Assembly (NCBI RefSeq): GCF_949628215.1
Contig: NC_134276.1
Coordinates: 38,518,067 to 38,582,066 of the forward strand
Direction of reading: 5' to 3'
DNA length: 64,000 bases
Source of the DNA: Phalacrocorax aristotelis
Taxonomy: Eukaryota > Chordata > Aves > Suliformes > Phalacrocoracidae
The notes under the pieces are model-generated. The model was not told the origin of the DNA, ran no database searches, and was given only the letters and a program-made list of their open reading frames with translations. Of this stretch, positions 13,087 to 27,261 are shown one piece after another; the stretch's first letter is position 1, and the number at the start of each line of letters is the position of its first letter. A program made the translations under genes and the position numbers.

Positions 13087-16000
13087 CTGTTTAAGACAAA
13101 TACTGCAACAGCGTTTATCAAACAGCTCCGTTCCATGGACACATCTCTCACTGCAGTTTAACTTTGCCATGCCTTATACCTTATGCACAAACTTTACAGA
13201 GAGCAGCAGGTTGAGTTAGTGTCCTTCTTCTGTATTGTGTTAACGCCTGAAAAAATATTTAACGCAGCATGTATAAATCATCTGATTTTCCTACCCTTTA
13301 TCCTCTCTCCTGCTCACAGTCTTTAAACATTAGAGTGATAATCCTACTGAGCATTTAAATAATTATATATCAACCCCTTCCATCATAGATGACTTAGCAA
13401 ATAGTGGATTTGCCTATTGTATTTCAGTTGTAGGGTGAACATTGTCAAAATTAATATTCGTATGACACAAGGATATTTATTCTAATCTGTGTCTTGTAGT
13501 TTTCAATAATGTTTTAAAGAAAATTAAATCACCTCTGAAAACTGAGTTCTCAGGGTGAAATTACATATCGTCGTAGCCATGATGTGTCACATTCATTTTG
13601 TTACAAATGAATATATCAGCTTAGATTTATTTTAGCATGGCTTATGCTTTCCAAATTCAGGTTTTAAAGGTTCATTCTGAATAGTATTTCAGCAAAATGC
13701 ATCTGGAGAGACAGTTGGATCTCATTTATAAGCATCTCTCACTTTCTGCCTTATGCCATAATAAATTCTCTTGACTCTAAGATTTTAGATGAGATCAATT
13801 GTACTTCCCGCTTATCCCCTTCTGTACTGGCAAGTCTGGAAAAAAAAACTATTTCTTTTTCACGGCCTTTAAAAAGGGAGGACTCACTTGACTCATTTTT
13901 TAAAGTAGATCATTTAATATTTTTGGAATTACTGCTTGAATTCCATCTGTAGGATGGCATTTATTATAACAAGCAAAATAAGAGAACTGCTCACATCACA
14001 GCTTCTTTCTTTCACTGCCAAGAACTATTTGCCATATCAAAGAAATTTGTCTCTGCAGTTTTCTATTTTAATATGTTATAGTTTTTAATGGTTATCTTTG
14101 ACAGGGAATTGTAAAAACTGAATTCCTAAAATGCATGAAGAGCTCTAGAGCCAAACTATTCTTTTATGATCTTTGCAAACAATCCTGGCTTGGGGAAAAA
14201 TTTTAAATCTTTGTCTTTAGATGAAATTGCTTAAAATATATGCCATTCTTTTTAAAGTGAAGTAATTTACACCTCACAGCACAGTGAATAAGAAAATCCA
14301 GGTGCATTTAATGTTTGACAGCCTTAGTAAACTTGTAACAGAGGGAAGGAAACATCAGATCTTTTGGGAAGTACTGAAAGAGATTTCATGTCTCAGAGGT
14401 CAGAAAAAAGTTCACTGTAGTGGTCTGGGTGGGATGGAATCAACTTTCTCCATAGCAGCCCATATGGCGCTGTGCTTTGAATCGGTGCCTAAACCAGAGT
14501 TGATAACACACCAGTGCATTGGCTATTGCTGAGCAGCTCCCACAGAATCAAGGCTGCCTCTTGTCTCCTGCCTCTCACCTCCTCCCCATTCCCCCAGAGG
14601 CCAGTAGGCTGAGGGAGGGCAAGAGGTTGGGAGGGGACACAGCTGGGACACCTGATCCCAACTGACCAAACTGACCAAAACAAAATGGGAAATAATGAAA
14701 GACCATTTTTTTTTTTTGCAATATTTGTGTGATCCCATGGAAACTCATGGGAGTGTTGTAACAAAATAAAATAATCTTTGAAAGGAAGGTGGCATAAAAG
14801 GAAGACAGACATTCACAATCTTTGCTTTGTTATTTAAATACTAATGCACTACATATGTTCCTCAACTTCCAATATTGCTGCTATGTGATAAGACTTATCT
14901 AGAGTCTGAAATTGTAACAAAGTGATAAAAGTGAGAGATTTTATGAGATCCAGAAGTACATCCCCCAATGACAGAAAAGTGTCTGTGCTTAGCATGTGAT
15001 GCCATCGCTGACAGAAAAACTTTTTTAATTAGAAGTCATATACCAAAAGATATATAAATTAAACACCACATTTTCTAAAAGAAAAACTGGAGGGGAAAAC
15101 CCCACTATTTTGTGACCACAGGGTCCATTTTCACAGGCCATCAGCAGAGTTTGAATTCTCCTCAGCCCTCCCAGTGAATATCCAAATTCCTGTTTGCTAC
15201 ATTCGTTCCAGGAGGACCCTGCCTGAGCAGGTGAAGCTCCAGTTTGCCATAAAAGAGAAAGGGATTTTGTCCAGCTCTGCCAAAATGCTATCTAGGAGTT
15301 AGTGTGCTGTGCCACTTTATGATAAATTGGGGAGTGATAGTTGCCAGCTTTCAAAGGGAAGTCTGAGGTCTTGCTACACAATACGCTTCCCAAGATACAC
15401 AGACCTATAACATAGCAAGGTGAAGGGGGGACAATCAAGTTTCTTCATTCCTAGGTCAAGGCATTTTCCCTCTGTTCAGGCATAAATAAGGAATGTGTCT
15501 CCTGCAGATGAGTACTATAATGGAAAAACGTTTCACAGTATTTTGCCCTAATCAGATAAATCAGTATAACAGACATCTCTCTTGGCTGAAATGTCAACTT
15601 TCTGCAAAATCAAATCTATTCCATGTTTCTGATCATAATACAAAATTAATTACATTTGACATCAGTGAGACTGCAAATATGGAACAACTCCCATCTAAGA
15701 GAACCATAGCCACAATTTTTAAGGAAGATTTGTCAGAAACAAATGTCAGAACGTAATGGCGGTCCAGCAGGTGGTCTAGAGAAGGAACTGCAAGGCATGG
15801 AGGAAGCTACTAAATTCCCATCCTCTTAAATAAGAAAAAAACAGGAAGGAAATGGGGAAGAGGTATCTTGCAGGCACGTATCTTTCTGTTGAAAAACTGC
15901 TGCCAGCATTTCTATTAAACTTGCTACCAGCAGTTGCAGTAAATGCAAGCGCTAGAGAGATCACGAGGAATGGGGAAAAAGATGTCTGTTATAGAAATAC

Positions 16001-16639
16001 CTTACATTTAAGTGGAATTATCTGATGTTAAATAGAATTTAGTGTAAGAAGGTGTAGAAGCAATTTCTGCTTAGATTAAAAATTACTGAGCAGATCATAA
16101 AAATACCCGTTGATAAGATCTTACGACGCATTTCCCTAATTCCCCTTCATGCAAGAATATATGACCTGGCATCTGCTGGTAAAAAGATGAATGTGCGTGA
16201 GTGTAGGCTGTTCACAAGGTCATTAGTCATTTTTAAAGAATGATTCAAATATGGCTTATTTATTAAGAGAAGGTAGAAAGACTTATGCCACGTCTTCTGC
16301 CTGGGGTTTGCGTGCAACCGATATACTTAACCCTTGATTATTATGGCTGATTATCCAGCTGGTGGGTTACCCTGACAGGGAGAGGGAGGCATGGTAACTG
16401 GCTCTGTGCAGGTCTCGGTCAGATCCGCAGAGCAGACTGGGTCAGGCACAGCGCTGCATGATCACAACTGCACTGCTTCCAGGGTCAGTAGTAGTAAGTC
16501 AGAAGCAGTTTTAGCTACTTCTCCACAGCTGATTGATCAATTAATGACTCCTACAAGCCTGAGCCTGTTCCTTACAGTGAACCGTGAGTCCTGGGGTGCA
16601 TGTTTCAGGGGCAATTAACTGTCCCTCAGCAGAATCAGC
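13087..16639. other. Intergenic, no gene recognised
   Basis: AT-rich unique-looking DNA with a T13-type run near 14706. Short open frames (14284-14532; overlapping 14489-14812 minus; 15493-15756) have no recognisable domains. Nothing else was identified. Confidence 0.45.
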
Positions 16640-16935
16640 TGGGCTCATTTGCTCTGGCTCGGTCCCAGCACCCCGCTGAGCACCGCAGCGCTACCCTCAC
16701 GGCTTCGCATTATTCCTCCGAGGGCCGTGAATTCTGGGAGGTTTATTCACTTCCTCAGCAGCACTTCGGGAGCAGACGGAGCCAGCTTGGATCTGGGGCT
16801 GCGTGCCAGAAATGGTTGATCGGAGGGTGCTGGAGAGTGGATCAAGGAGGCTGAATCCGTTCTGTTCTCAGCTCCATCTCATGCCGAACACTGGCTGACC
16901 CCTGCGGCGCTTCTTCAGGATCCCGGCACTGTGTT
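16640..16935. promoter_or_regulatory. CpG-enriched patch, possible regulatory element
   Basis: Roughly 18 CpG dinucleotides fall in about 300 bp here, while flanking kilobases have very few. The sequence is moderately GC-rich and lacks a repeat signature that I recognise. It could be a small CpG island, a remote promoter or enhancer, or part of an unrecognised repeat or exon. Open frames across it (16391-16618 and 16600-16854) show no domain. Function is inferred only from composition. Confidence 0.3.
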
Positions 16936-19900
16936 CCCTACTGGTCATGTTTTGGAGGATCGACATTAGTTTGCCTTGTTATACCCCAGATAACAGAGAA
17001 TTTATCTGTAACGTTTTTGGAGCTTACCTCACTGGCAGATGGAAGAGTGCATTTTTTCCAAGGGTGGTTCCTGTGTGGCTTAGTGACCTCACAGTGATCT
17101 CAGCCCTAAAGCCTATCGCCTGGGAAATGACTGGATTATGTTAACTGTATGAGGGCATACAGCCCAGAGTTAATGTTGAGATATTTAATGCGATATTTAA
17201 GAAGCCCAGTGCTTTTATCAAGGACTGCATACAAAAGAATCACTTCCAGAGGTGATCAGAGGCACACATAAGATGGATACGTAGCCTGTTAACTAAAACA
17301 GATAAGTGTCTCTCCCTCCTCTTGGACACTGGACCCTCTGCAAGAGGAGGTGAGAACTGACTGACGTGGCTATGCCAGCTAGACAAATCTGCGGCTTTCT
17401 ATTAGATGCATACAGGTGTCAAAAAATTTAAGCAAGCTACTGTATCAGCTGTTCTATGCAGCACCCGCATAAATCAAAGATCTCAAGACCATGAAGTGAA
17501 AGCGTATCCCTCTATTTCTTTTGTCCCTGCTTCGTGTTAAGGAATACCGCTTTCTTGTTCTGCCAGCGCGTGAAAGCGCAAAGAATGAATTTATGTGCTT
17601 GTGAAAAAACAGTTCTGATAATAGTTCCCGAAACCTTAAAATGAGTTCACAAATTGGTCTTTTATGTTAGTAAGTGTTGCCAAAGTTACAGAAGTGTTTT
17701 TTTTTTGAGGAACTATTGTGTGTAGAACCTGTTGCAGTAAACACTCTTCTGTTTCATTTCTGTTGCTTAGTTTTTAGGTTGTTATGTGCAATTGGGAAGG
17801 TAATAAGAACAGCAACAGAATAGCTACTAGAACAATTATGACATTTAAGGAAAAGGAAAAACAGCAGTGAAACTGTAGCTAAGGAAGCCTATTTGGTCTC
17901 TGTACTTCCTTTAGAACATACAGCCTATGCATAACTCTGTGAAAGCAGTCGCGACAGTTGAATCACTGTTAGAATAAAATCACTGTTACTGTGGGGAAAA
18001 TGGGAACAAAAGAGTTGTATTGGACTGCCATACAACAACAATTTCTTTCACAATACAGGACTATAAAAAAGCAATTTTTTCTTGTCCCAGTCTTGCAACT
18101 GGGTTTGATTCCTAGTTGGATTAATTTGATAGTCTAAATCAAACCACCATCAACCTGCTGATTTTATTTGCAACAGTATTTTTTATTTGATTATTCTGTT
18201 ATCTCGGTTTTAGTTTAATAGCTAATGGTCTTTCAGTCTTAATGTGTTTGTTAAATCTTTCTATTTGCTGCCTAAATTTCTTTTAATATGCAGTAAGGAA
18301 AACTGTACAGCTAATTTGTTCTTTCAAACTGTATTTGTTTCAGCATGTCAAGAGTGAAAGTAATATCAGCTATAGAATTTGTGTACCAATTATTTCTCAT
18401 CCTAATGAAAATGTTCACAAAGAAAGGAACTGAGAGGAAGGAAACCTCCATCTGTTGAGAAAAGAAAAAGTTTCCAGTGAAAATGAAGAGATCAGCAGAC
18501 AGAAGTAGTTAATACAGATGGCTTTGGGGGAAATTCCCTCTCATGGGAAACAGACAATATGTAGGGGGCTGGTGGGGTGACAGTACTTGATTTGCCATGG
18601 TGCAGAATCAAGACTGAGTTCACACCACAACTCTCATGTCTTAGTTTTGAAAAGTTACTGCTGTGGTGGCTTCGTTCTTCTACTTCTGTGGACCCTGAAT
18701 ATTCCTGTGAACAGAATTTGCTCCTGAGCACTCACAGTCCTCAACGTCACTGCTCCAGCAGTCAGGAATATTAATGCCTTTTCCTCCCCTCTTCCTCCTC
18801 TCCATGACTCAGGAAGCAACATACACTGAATGTTTTATTTTCCTGAACAGCTACTTACCAGTTTACTTTGGTTTTATGCAAAGTAAGATTCTGATTAACC
18901 AGGTCTCAGAAGATGCATCAGATTCTGATGGGTTTCAGTGCCACGTGCAGTTCAGATATTTAAACTAAAGTGCACTGAAAACCTAAAAGTGGAAGCAGAT
19001 TTTTCCTAAATAGCCAGCGTTTTTTATCATTAACATAGGCAGTAAGTATTAATGACATTATTGTTGGTGGATATCTCTGAGTAATGTGCCTTTATTTATT
19101 GATTGCAAGGGGTTGCACACGCGCGATTCCTTGCAGTTAGTGCCAGTTGATTGCCGGCTCCGTGCGTGCTGCTGCTATCACGAATTACAGCTCACGTTTT
19201 GGATTATAAACTGGGTTTTAGAGAATTGCCCCCAGGCTTTTCAGTACTCTCCTTATTACTAACACAACTGAATCAGCTGTTAGCCAAGCTTTGTTAATTT
19301 GGACCGATAATTGGTACAACAGTGCTGCTCAGCACTTACTGGCACCTCCCGCAGTTCTGCCTTCGGTCATTTAGCAGCCCATGCGTAAGTCATGGGAATG
19401 GTAGAAACCTATTGCTGAGCATAGCTGCCATCAGTTCTCATGCTGAAGCGTTCCTTCCAAAAGTAACATCACTTTCCTTCAGCAATGGTGCTTCGCTTTT
19501 CTTTTTCTTTTCCCTTTTTTTTTTTTTTTACTTTAGGCACTGCTGGTGCTAAAAGAAATAAAATCCACAGCTGTCTGGTATCAGAGCACATCAGACTTAT
19601 TTAAAAATTGGAGGTGTGAGTAGGTTGAAGGTGGGTTTGAAAAGCCAAGGAGAATAACCAAATGAAGGAAAAGTCAGGAGAGGGTTGTTCAAGAAATGAC
19701 CAGAAGGAAACCTCTTACCTTTTGTGAAGATGCACTTTAATAACCTGTTTCTCTGTACAACTGAGGATTTCTGTTTGTTGTCTCTCGTCTAGCCTAAAGG
19801 TCAATCATTTAATGATCTTTGCAGATGCTTGATCTGCCTTCACCTTCCTCTAAATCCAGACTATTAAAATGATGTATCTGATAGTAGTTTGTTTCAATAT

Positions 19901-22900
19901 AGAAGTGCTTAGGTCAGTTGCTATTAAATACCAAAGAATTGTAATTAAAGTCAAGCTGAAACAAAGGAAAAGCAGAAAGTTGGGAGTGCTACATTAACCT
20001 GCCTTGCTAGCTCAGATCCAGAATGCAATCTTAAAAAAAAAAAGTAGCATTTGTCTGGCTGTAATTATATATGACTAATAGCAGAAATTTATTCTAGGTC
20101 TCATTCATTTTTGATTATCCCTATTTGTAAGATGAACAATTGAAAAGACCTTGATCAAGGAGTATATTTACATTGTTTGCTGTTTAATGGAAGAGAGAAC
20201 AGAGATCAAACGATAAGATAGTTGTACCTAAGAGAAATGAATCAGTCAAGGGAGTGCAATGATTAGTAAGATTTTTATCTGTGGAGAGGAGAGAAATCTA
20301 GACCTGTTCATTCAGATTCCAGTCTACTTTACCTATGCCACTTAGCGAGGCAAAAGCTTAATTTTAAATTCGTATATGGAAGAAAAATCTGCACAGGCCA
20401 CACGTCCAAATGCAAAACCAAGTCCCTCTGTTGGGCAGCAGGTTCACAGCAGTCTTTAGCTGCAGACTTGGGAATGGCAGGGCTGATACATTCACAGAAG
20501 TAATAACCCCCTTGTGAGTGACAGCAGGAAAAATGCTGAATGCCTACTAAGGCATTGCTGTCTGTCCTGACCTTAAGACTTGTTCAATATTTTTCTGAAT
20601 AAAACCAGGCAAAGTTAGTGAAAATTTTTTCTATACATATATATAATCAGGTATAAGTTTATACACACACACTTTGTATTTACATTTAAATGCTTCTGTG
20701 ATTACAAGAATAAATGTGTCACATTCCTGCATTCTCCTGTTGCACCTGATGACATTTCAACACAATTGGTTTTGTAGATGCCCTTTGCCACTTGCTAGAA
20801 TTCACTCTGACAACTGTAGTTGATTTCTTCCAATAAATGCACTGTAGCAATTTAGAAGGTAGTTGTAGAAGCTACAGCTCCATACTGGTTGTTGCAAAAT
20901 GGACCCCATTAGGAGATCTACCTTTAGTACTCCAAAAACTTGATTTGAAATGAAGATTTTATCAAAACAGACAAAAAAAACCCAAACAAACCACCAAACA
21001 AAATAAACCCAGAACCCTCAAACAGGCTCTCAAACTGATGGTAACTTTGTTGTTGTTAAATCTGAGGAAAATTAATCATGTCAATGTGGCATTTTGAGGC
21101 AATGCGTGTGCGCCAAGCAGTTTTACTTATTTGCATGTCTATAGCTCAAACTTAAGTAAAAATTTGGGTTTCTAGGCCTCTGTTATTTGAGCCAAATAAG
21201 CAGCAGTAGCTAAAGAGCAGCTGGAACACTGAAATGGGAGAAAAGATAGTGTTTACTCTACTTAGAAGCTGTAGTTTACTGACTTAGCTTCCCAGGGTGA
21301 AATAAAGGGATTTGGTTGTTAGAGTCAAACGTAGTGGATGAGAGGATGTGACGTATTCAATATGCCTTATATCCAAATGCTGTTGGCAAATCCTGTCTTC
21401 TTCAAACCCATCTCTTCTATGGGCCATGTGGGGAAAATTGGGCTAAGGCAGTTACCGTGACTCTGTTCCACCTCAAACCCCCCTTGCACTGAGTTACGCC
21501 ACTGCTCTATTGGAGTATCTGGAGAGCAGCCCAGGACTGGGGTGAATATTTTTCCTGTACCATGGAAACAAAAAGAAAGAAGAGTCTTGAAATATCACCA
21601 CTTGCTTATAGCCTGGATCTGAGTTAGGATCTGTGTCAAGAAGCATCTCACCCAAGCCTGCTCATTTAACTCATCAGATATCCAGCCCACTCTAAATACG
21701 ATTGTAAAATTAATTATCTCACCTTTTCTTTGTGTGACAGAACACCCAAATTACTGACTGGTTAGTCAAGTTTCTTATTTTCATTGACTGTCTGAAAAAA
21801 AAAAAAGGTTAATCTTCTGCCACCTCCCACCCCAAATTGATCGTTCTTTTCAGGGTCAGGAATATTATCCAGTCCTCAATTAATAGCTACTGAATGCATT
21901 GTATTTTTTCTTCCTTTGCATGCAGGCAATGGAAAAAGTCTGTAACAATATACCTTTAGGACCCATAGGCAAGAAAATATCCTTGCAAGATCATGGCTCT
22001 AGCAACTGAGTTGGCTAAGCTAACTAGAAGTCCACAGTGGGGGAATTTTCTGATTTCATTATCGTTTATTATAAAATCCTGATCAGGTTAGATCTACGCA
22101 ATTACATCCTGGCAAAAGATCGATAAATATATTCAGATAAAAAGACCAGAGTAGTCTCAGTCTTTTGCCCACACACGCAGCTAGGTGGCCCATCAGTACT
22201 CTGTCACGTGGGTGACTGCCTCATGGGAACTAAATGGATTGACCCAACTCATTTAATCAAAGTAAATGAACAATCAACAAATGGTGAAATCTGTGTTTTG
22301 ACCTAAGATGGCTTTGAGCCACTCACCTAGGGAGAGAGATCTGTATTCCCCTGAACCACTCTTGCATACATCTTTAATATCATTCCTCTCTATATTACAC
22401 TTCTACTGTATGTTATGTTTTATGAGTAAATCTTCCAGCCATGGGAATTTACAATTAAAATAACCTTCACGTTGAGGACATTTCTGGTATTAGCTCTCTC
22501 CCTTATTATCCTACTTTTGTTTAAGGCTTTTAGATGTGAAATTGAAATGGTTAGTTGTACATGGTAAAACAAGGAAAATCTATTTCCATTTCCAAAAGGT
22601 GAAACTTTCTGGTGCGTTGGCTGGGACTAAACTCGAGGGCGGTAAATTTTTGACAGTATGTAGGGAGTTAGCTACACGACTTGTTAACATTAATTCCCAT
22701 CTGTAAATAATTTTGAAATACTTTAACTAGCAGGGGTGCTATTTAATCTTTTATACTTAGCTGATTGTAAAAATGTATGCTGAAACCATCTGGCCTTAGT
22801 GTTTCGGTGAACTTCAGACTTTTAATAGCCAGTCTGATTTCCTTCACTGAATTGGGGTTTTCTAATCCCTGGCTCAATTTCCCTTCCAAACTAGGTAATA

Positions 22901-22986
22901 CCATGTTGCTATTTGTTTGTCAATCAATCCCTATCTCACCAATTGAGATGAACAACAGAGTTGCTATAAAAACTTAGGAAGGCTTT
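16936..22986. other. Intergenic, no gene recognised
   Basis: About 6 kb of AT-rich unique-looking DNA. Visible are small simple-sequence tracts only: a T-run near 19510-19530, alternating TA then CA near 20632-20672, and an A/C-rich tract near 20968-21010. Short CpG-containing sequence occurs near 19115-19195. No transposable element or coding exon was recognised. Confidence 0.45.
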
Positions 22987-23111
22987 GGGCCTAATTCTTA
23001 TTCATACTAAAGTTACTTTACACTACTCCGGTTGCTCATTTACTGGGTGTAAATGCAATTTACTGCCTGAGCAATATAAAGCGACTGTAACATAAATGAG
23101 AATCAGATCCC
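22987..23111. repeat. Palindromic MITE-like relic, family B
   Basis: The left end 'gggcctaattcttattcat' is mirrored by the right end 'ataaatgagaatcagatccc'. The inverted similarity extends inward for about 33 bases, through 'agttacttt' against 'agcgactgt', with roughly two thirds of positions complementary. The middle has 'actgggtgtaaatgcaatt'. This is the layout of an ancient non-autonomous DNA-transposon-like element of the 'gatttacaccagtgtaactgag' type remembered from birds, crocodilians and turtles. No clear target duplication remains. Confidence 0.6.
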
Positions 23112-24548
23112 CTATGTTCAGGGCAGCTAACAACTTCAAATTGCTGACTACTATTTTCCCACAGGAGCTAGCGTACTAGGATTTCAATGCATATAAAGAA
23201 CGCAACAAGCCAATTAAGAATGAAGATATTAAACGAGAAATTGAATGGTTATTTCTAAGGTCTGTTTAGAGCTGATTTTTCCAAACAATGGACTGATTAA
23301 GCCTGGCTGTTACAAACATGCCGACTTCATCTAAAGTTCAATCCTGCGTGAAGTTTGGATATTTGCCACAGTAAATGCAGTGAACTCTCCATATTACTTG
23401 GAGGAGGAGGACTGTATTTCAGAGGTCCTGACTCACATGACTGCACTTCCCTCCCAGGGTCTGTCACTGAGATTCAACCAATATTAAGTAGTGATGCACA
23501 ACAGCGTGTTTTGATAATGGGTGACTGGGGTGATAATGGCAAAAGTAACTTGAAACTGTAGTTACCACAAATGCCAAAGCAGATGCTGCTACCTCACACC
23601 TTTTCCCATTTCTGAAGCCGTGTTTTTTATCGCCTAAAGACTTCAAAAACAGTTTTTGTTATAATGCCCCCAAATGACTGCGATCTAAGCTGATGCTGCT
23701 CTATACTAAGGAAGGCATTTGATGGCAAGCAGACTGTGGAGTGGGCTATTCTAGTTTAGACAGAGGTCAGTCATCCCCATATTCTTCTTACACCTCTGTT
23801 ATAACAGCCTGAATATCCACTTTGATGTGAAGTCCACATTCCTGTCCCCCTCCTCCTCTTCTTTTGGTCTGCCAAAGACACTTCAACAACCCACATGCTA
23901 ATAAAGAGTTGTTCCATTGTGGAAACCAGAGACACAAGAAAACTGCTTTGCTAATACATGAATCCTTATATGCCATAAGTAAATCATCCTCTGTGCTCTG
24001 TTCGCTACTTCAGGCCTATAAGTCTTGTGCCTAGTCTTCTCTCACCAGCTGCTAGCCATCTGATTTCAATCCTACCTTCACCTTGCCGAAGAACATACGG
24101 AAGGTAGTGTATATATCATCTTATACAAAGATTAATAGGCTTCAGTCGTTGCTAAATAACAGCCTGGTTGTCTAACCTAGGGCTGTGTTAAGGTGTGCAT
24201 GTCATGGTCCAGATCCCTCATCTGCTATAGCAGCGTTCTCGGACAGTGTGGTGTTTTTGCAGTACTCCTCACGCTAACTAGCTCTTGAAAGTGGGTTCTC
24301 TAAAGGATGTTGTTCCTCTCTGCAGAAGGAGCAGGCATGATCCTGTTGCACCAAAAACATCAGCAAGCTTTGTGTCCATCTAAGAGTTATTTTTGCATTT
24401 TTCTAGGGCAGAGCTATGTCTAAAATTACTTTGCTAATTTTTAAATGAAAGCTAAATATTATCCTACTGCTCCTGTGTAAGTACAGAACAGGCTTTATGG
24501 GTGCTAATAAACAGAATCCTCTTCTTATTCTTTGGCATTGAACATTGT
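23112..24548. other. Intergenic, nothing recognised
   Basis: Unique-looking AT-rich sequence. Only short open frames without domains are present. Confidence 0.45.
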
Positions 24549-24570
24549 GATTTACACCAATGTAACTGAG
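24549..24570. repeat. Short fragment of palindromic relic family B
   Basis: 'gatttacaccaatgtaact' followed by 'gag' is a 22-bp match to the inner arm of the family B palindrome as I remember it. It may be the only surviving piece of a decayed copy, or chance. Confidence 0.3.
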
Positions 24571-27261
24571 TGTGGAATATTTTCCTACTTCCCAGTTCAG
24601 CTAAATCATTGTAAGTAGTAAAATATTTTTGAGATGTTGCTCCTGCTATCATAGCTGTCTGTTTTGCTATGAGAAAAAGATCTATATAAATGTTTTAGAG
24701 CAGAGTTGATCATCATATATTACTTAGGCAGTTATGATTAGTTTTGCATACGTTAAAACACTATAACATCACTCAATGCTGTAGTGAATGCAGGAATTAC
24801 TAGTGCCATCTATTGTTGGAAAATGTAGACTTGTAAGTGTTAATTTGCATATCCTATGGTATAGTTGCATTAAAAATTTAATATTTTGCTTAGTTTTATT
24901 GCGAAATGAAATATTTTATATAATCACATGATCAGAATGTTTGTACTTTGCATTCCTTGAAATTTGTCTATCTTCCGAAAGAATATCCCTGGGGTTTATT
25001 TTCATTAAAATCTTGCATCTGAAATCAAATTCTATTTTAGTTTTGGTCTCTGAAATAAAGCTTTTAGTGGTTTACTGTACAATAGGAAAGAAGCCAAATT
25101 TTTGCTTGCTGGACACCGTTAATTCTGAGTTGAAGCATCTTACAAAAGTGCACAGCAATTTGAGTGGGAGTGTCATATTCCAAAGCAGTGCTGTGATGCA
25201 GAAGTCTCTGTTTCACAGACCAAGAAACCTAAGGCCAGATTTAGACTGTTTCTTTTACATCTTCGTGGTGTTTGAAAAGCAGAGGCCCAGCCTTTACTTA
25301 GAGCAGAGTGATGTGAGGCATGCAAGATGCCTGTGCTGCCAGTACAGGGAGGAGGTGGGCGGCTCCAAATAGGCCTCAGAAGACCTAAATGTGGTTCCTA
25401 GCTTTCACTATTGATGCAAAAGGAAACCTCTGATGGTCAAAGCTGGTAAAGCAGAAGTAAAGAGACATGGATTTTCTCAGTCTCAGCACGCCTGGGAGCT
25501 GGCGTCTTGGGAGTCGCAGTGGTAAATTTTTTCCTGAGGGAAAGGTGAGAGCTGTTCTTCTGATACCAGGGGAAGCACAGAAATATTGCTACAGCATATC
25601 CAGAGCAATGTGGCCTCCAGATGCCAAACCAGGTGACATTTGTCTTGCTGACATTTGAACGATGATGTCTCAGTACTATTTTCCTGTATCGCAACTGTTC
25701 GCTGTGGCTGCTGCACTGCCATGCTCCATAGGAAAAGTCTTTCTAAAAGGATGGGTCAGCTGTACTCTGGGAGTGTTAATTTGCCTCAGCATCACCTCTA
25801 AGCCACACAGCTCATCACCTGGATTTTTGGGGCACTCTTGCTTTTTGGCTGCTGTTATTGTACAACAAATCATCAAAAGATTTGAACTGTGGGAAGAGGG
25901 CAGCGGCTGCCTACGTCAACAGGTACATGTGAAGGACAATGACATGATCAGAAGGAATCCAGTCTAGCTAAATCCTTTTTAAATCAGGCCAAAACTCAGC
26001 TATATCCCCCACAGCAATCCATTCCACCTTGGTCTAATCCTTTAGGGACTTTAATTTGTTGGTGGCGGGTTCCTACCTGTCACGTCATACTCCATTGCAA
26101 TCCCCACATAGGCAGGTACTCCTTTGACTTAACCCAAATCCCCTAAATATACCCCAATTTTCAGACATGGTCAAGCCATGACTAACGCATCACTATATAG
26201 CTAGGCATACAAGGACCATGTGGAAGAACAGACAAGCACAGCCTAAGTAAAGGTTTGCGGTTAAGGCAATCACCCATGAGGGAACAGACCTCTGATTTCC
26301 AGACCAGGCTTCTGAAACCTGTGCACTTTACATTAGACCATCTTTGAGTAAAAATACCAACAACCTTAAAAGCAAGGACCAAGGCGTCCCCCCAGTGTTC
26401 TAGAAGAGTGCCCGGTGCACTTCATGCTTTATCATTAGGAGCTTGCGTAGTTGGTGTTTTTTCTTTCTTAACATGTTCACTTGATAAGAAGCGAAATAAG
26501 AAGGGAAGTGAACTTTGAAAAGTTACTCTAGTCCATAGCCTCCGAAAGGAGTAATTTTAACAACTAAATAGTAATCGTGTACGAAGGAATAGCTATATCA
26601 TAGAATAACCAAGGTAATACTAAATGAAAAATATTCCATTTCTGCATGGCAAAATGGTTTCCTTATGGCAGATCAGCATTGCTGTTTTGCCTCCATAAGA
26701 ACTCCATAAGAAAAATATAACATTTAAGTATAGATCAATTTACTTTTAAGTTACAAACCATGTTTTGGCTTTAAATGAAATGTGAAAGAATCCCTCACTG
26801 CCTCACAAACGTCCGTATTTTTCCCTTCAGTTTGTAACACACTAACTTTTTGGAAACTATTCTTTTTTTTTTTCTTGTGGGTCTATAATAAGAATAGCAA
26901 GATACACAATTCTGTATAGGTATAGCTTGAGAAGTTAAGCAGTTTGAGACTTTACAGATTGTTTTATTTTCCTCTGAAATTGGTTTTGCAATCAGGTATG
27001 TCTTTGCTGTAATCTTGTTTATTTTAGAAAATGTACATGAAATCCTGTTTTCCTGAATATGGTGGAAAATAAGAAACAGGAGACACATCTTTCACCTGAT
27101 AACATTTTACTCTGACTTCTCTGGTTTGGGTTGCTCTCTGACATATACAAAAATTAATTCTCTTGCTGTCTCCTGTGTTTTCCTTCTGGTATACACACAA
27201 GCATACATAGTAATTTCAACTTGGGTCATGTTTTACCACTTAATTTAAACTTTGAACACAA
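24571..27261. other. Intergenic, no gene recognised
   Basis: Contains the longest open frame outside repeats and the CpG island (24941-25372 plus, 143 codons). Its low-complexity, hydrophobic translation shows no domain, and codon composition follows the local base composition, so it is regarded as chance. A C-rich stretch lies at about 26000-26160. Nothing else was identified. Confidence 0.45.

Noticed and set aside
18080-18130. tRNA B-box-like 'gggtttgattcc'
   Set aside because: No A box at the right distance, no acceptor stem and no cloverleaf by eye.
24941-25372. 143-codon plus-strand open frame
   Set aside because: No recognisable domain, no promoter, start or splice context, and composition follows local AT-rich DNA. 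One such frame is expected by chance in 64 kb.
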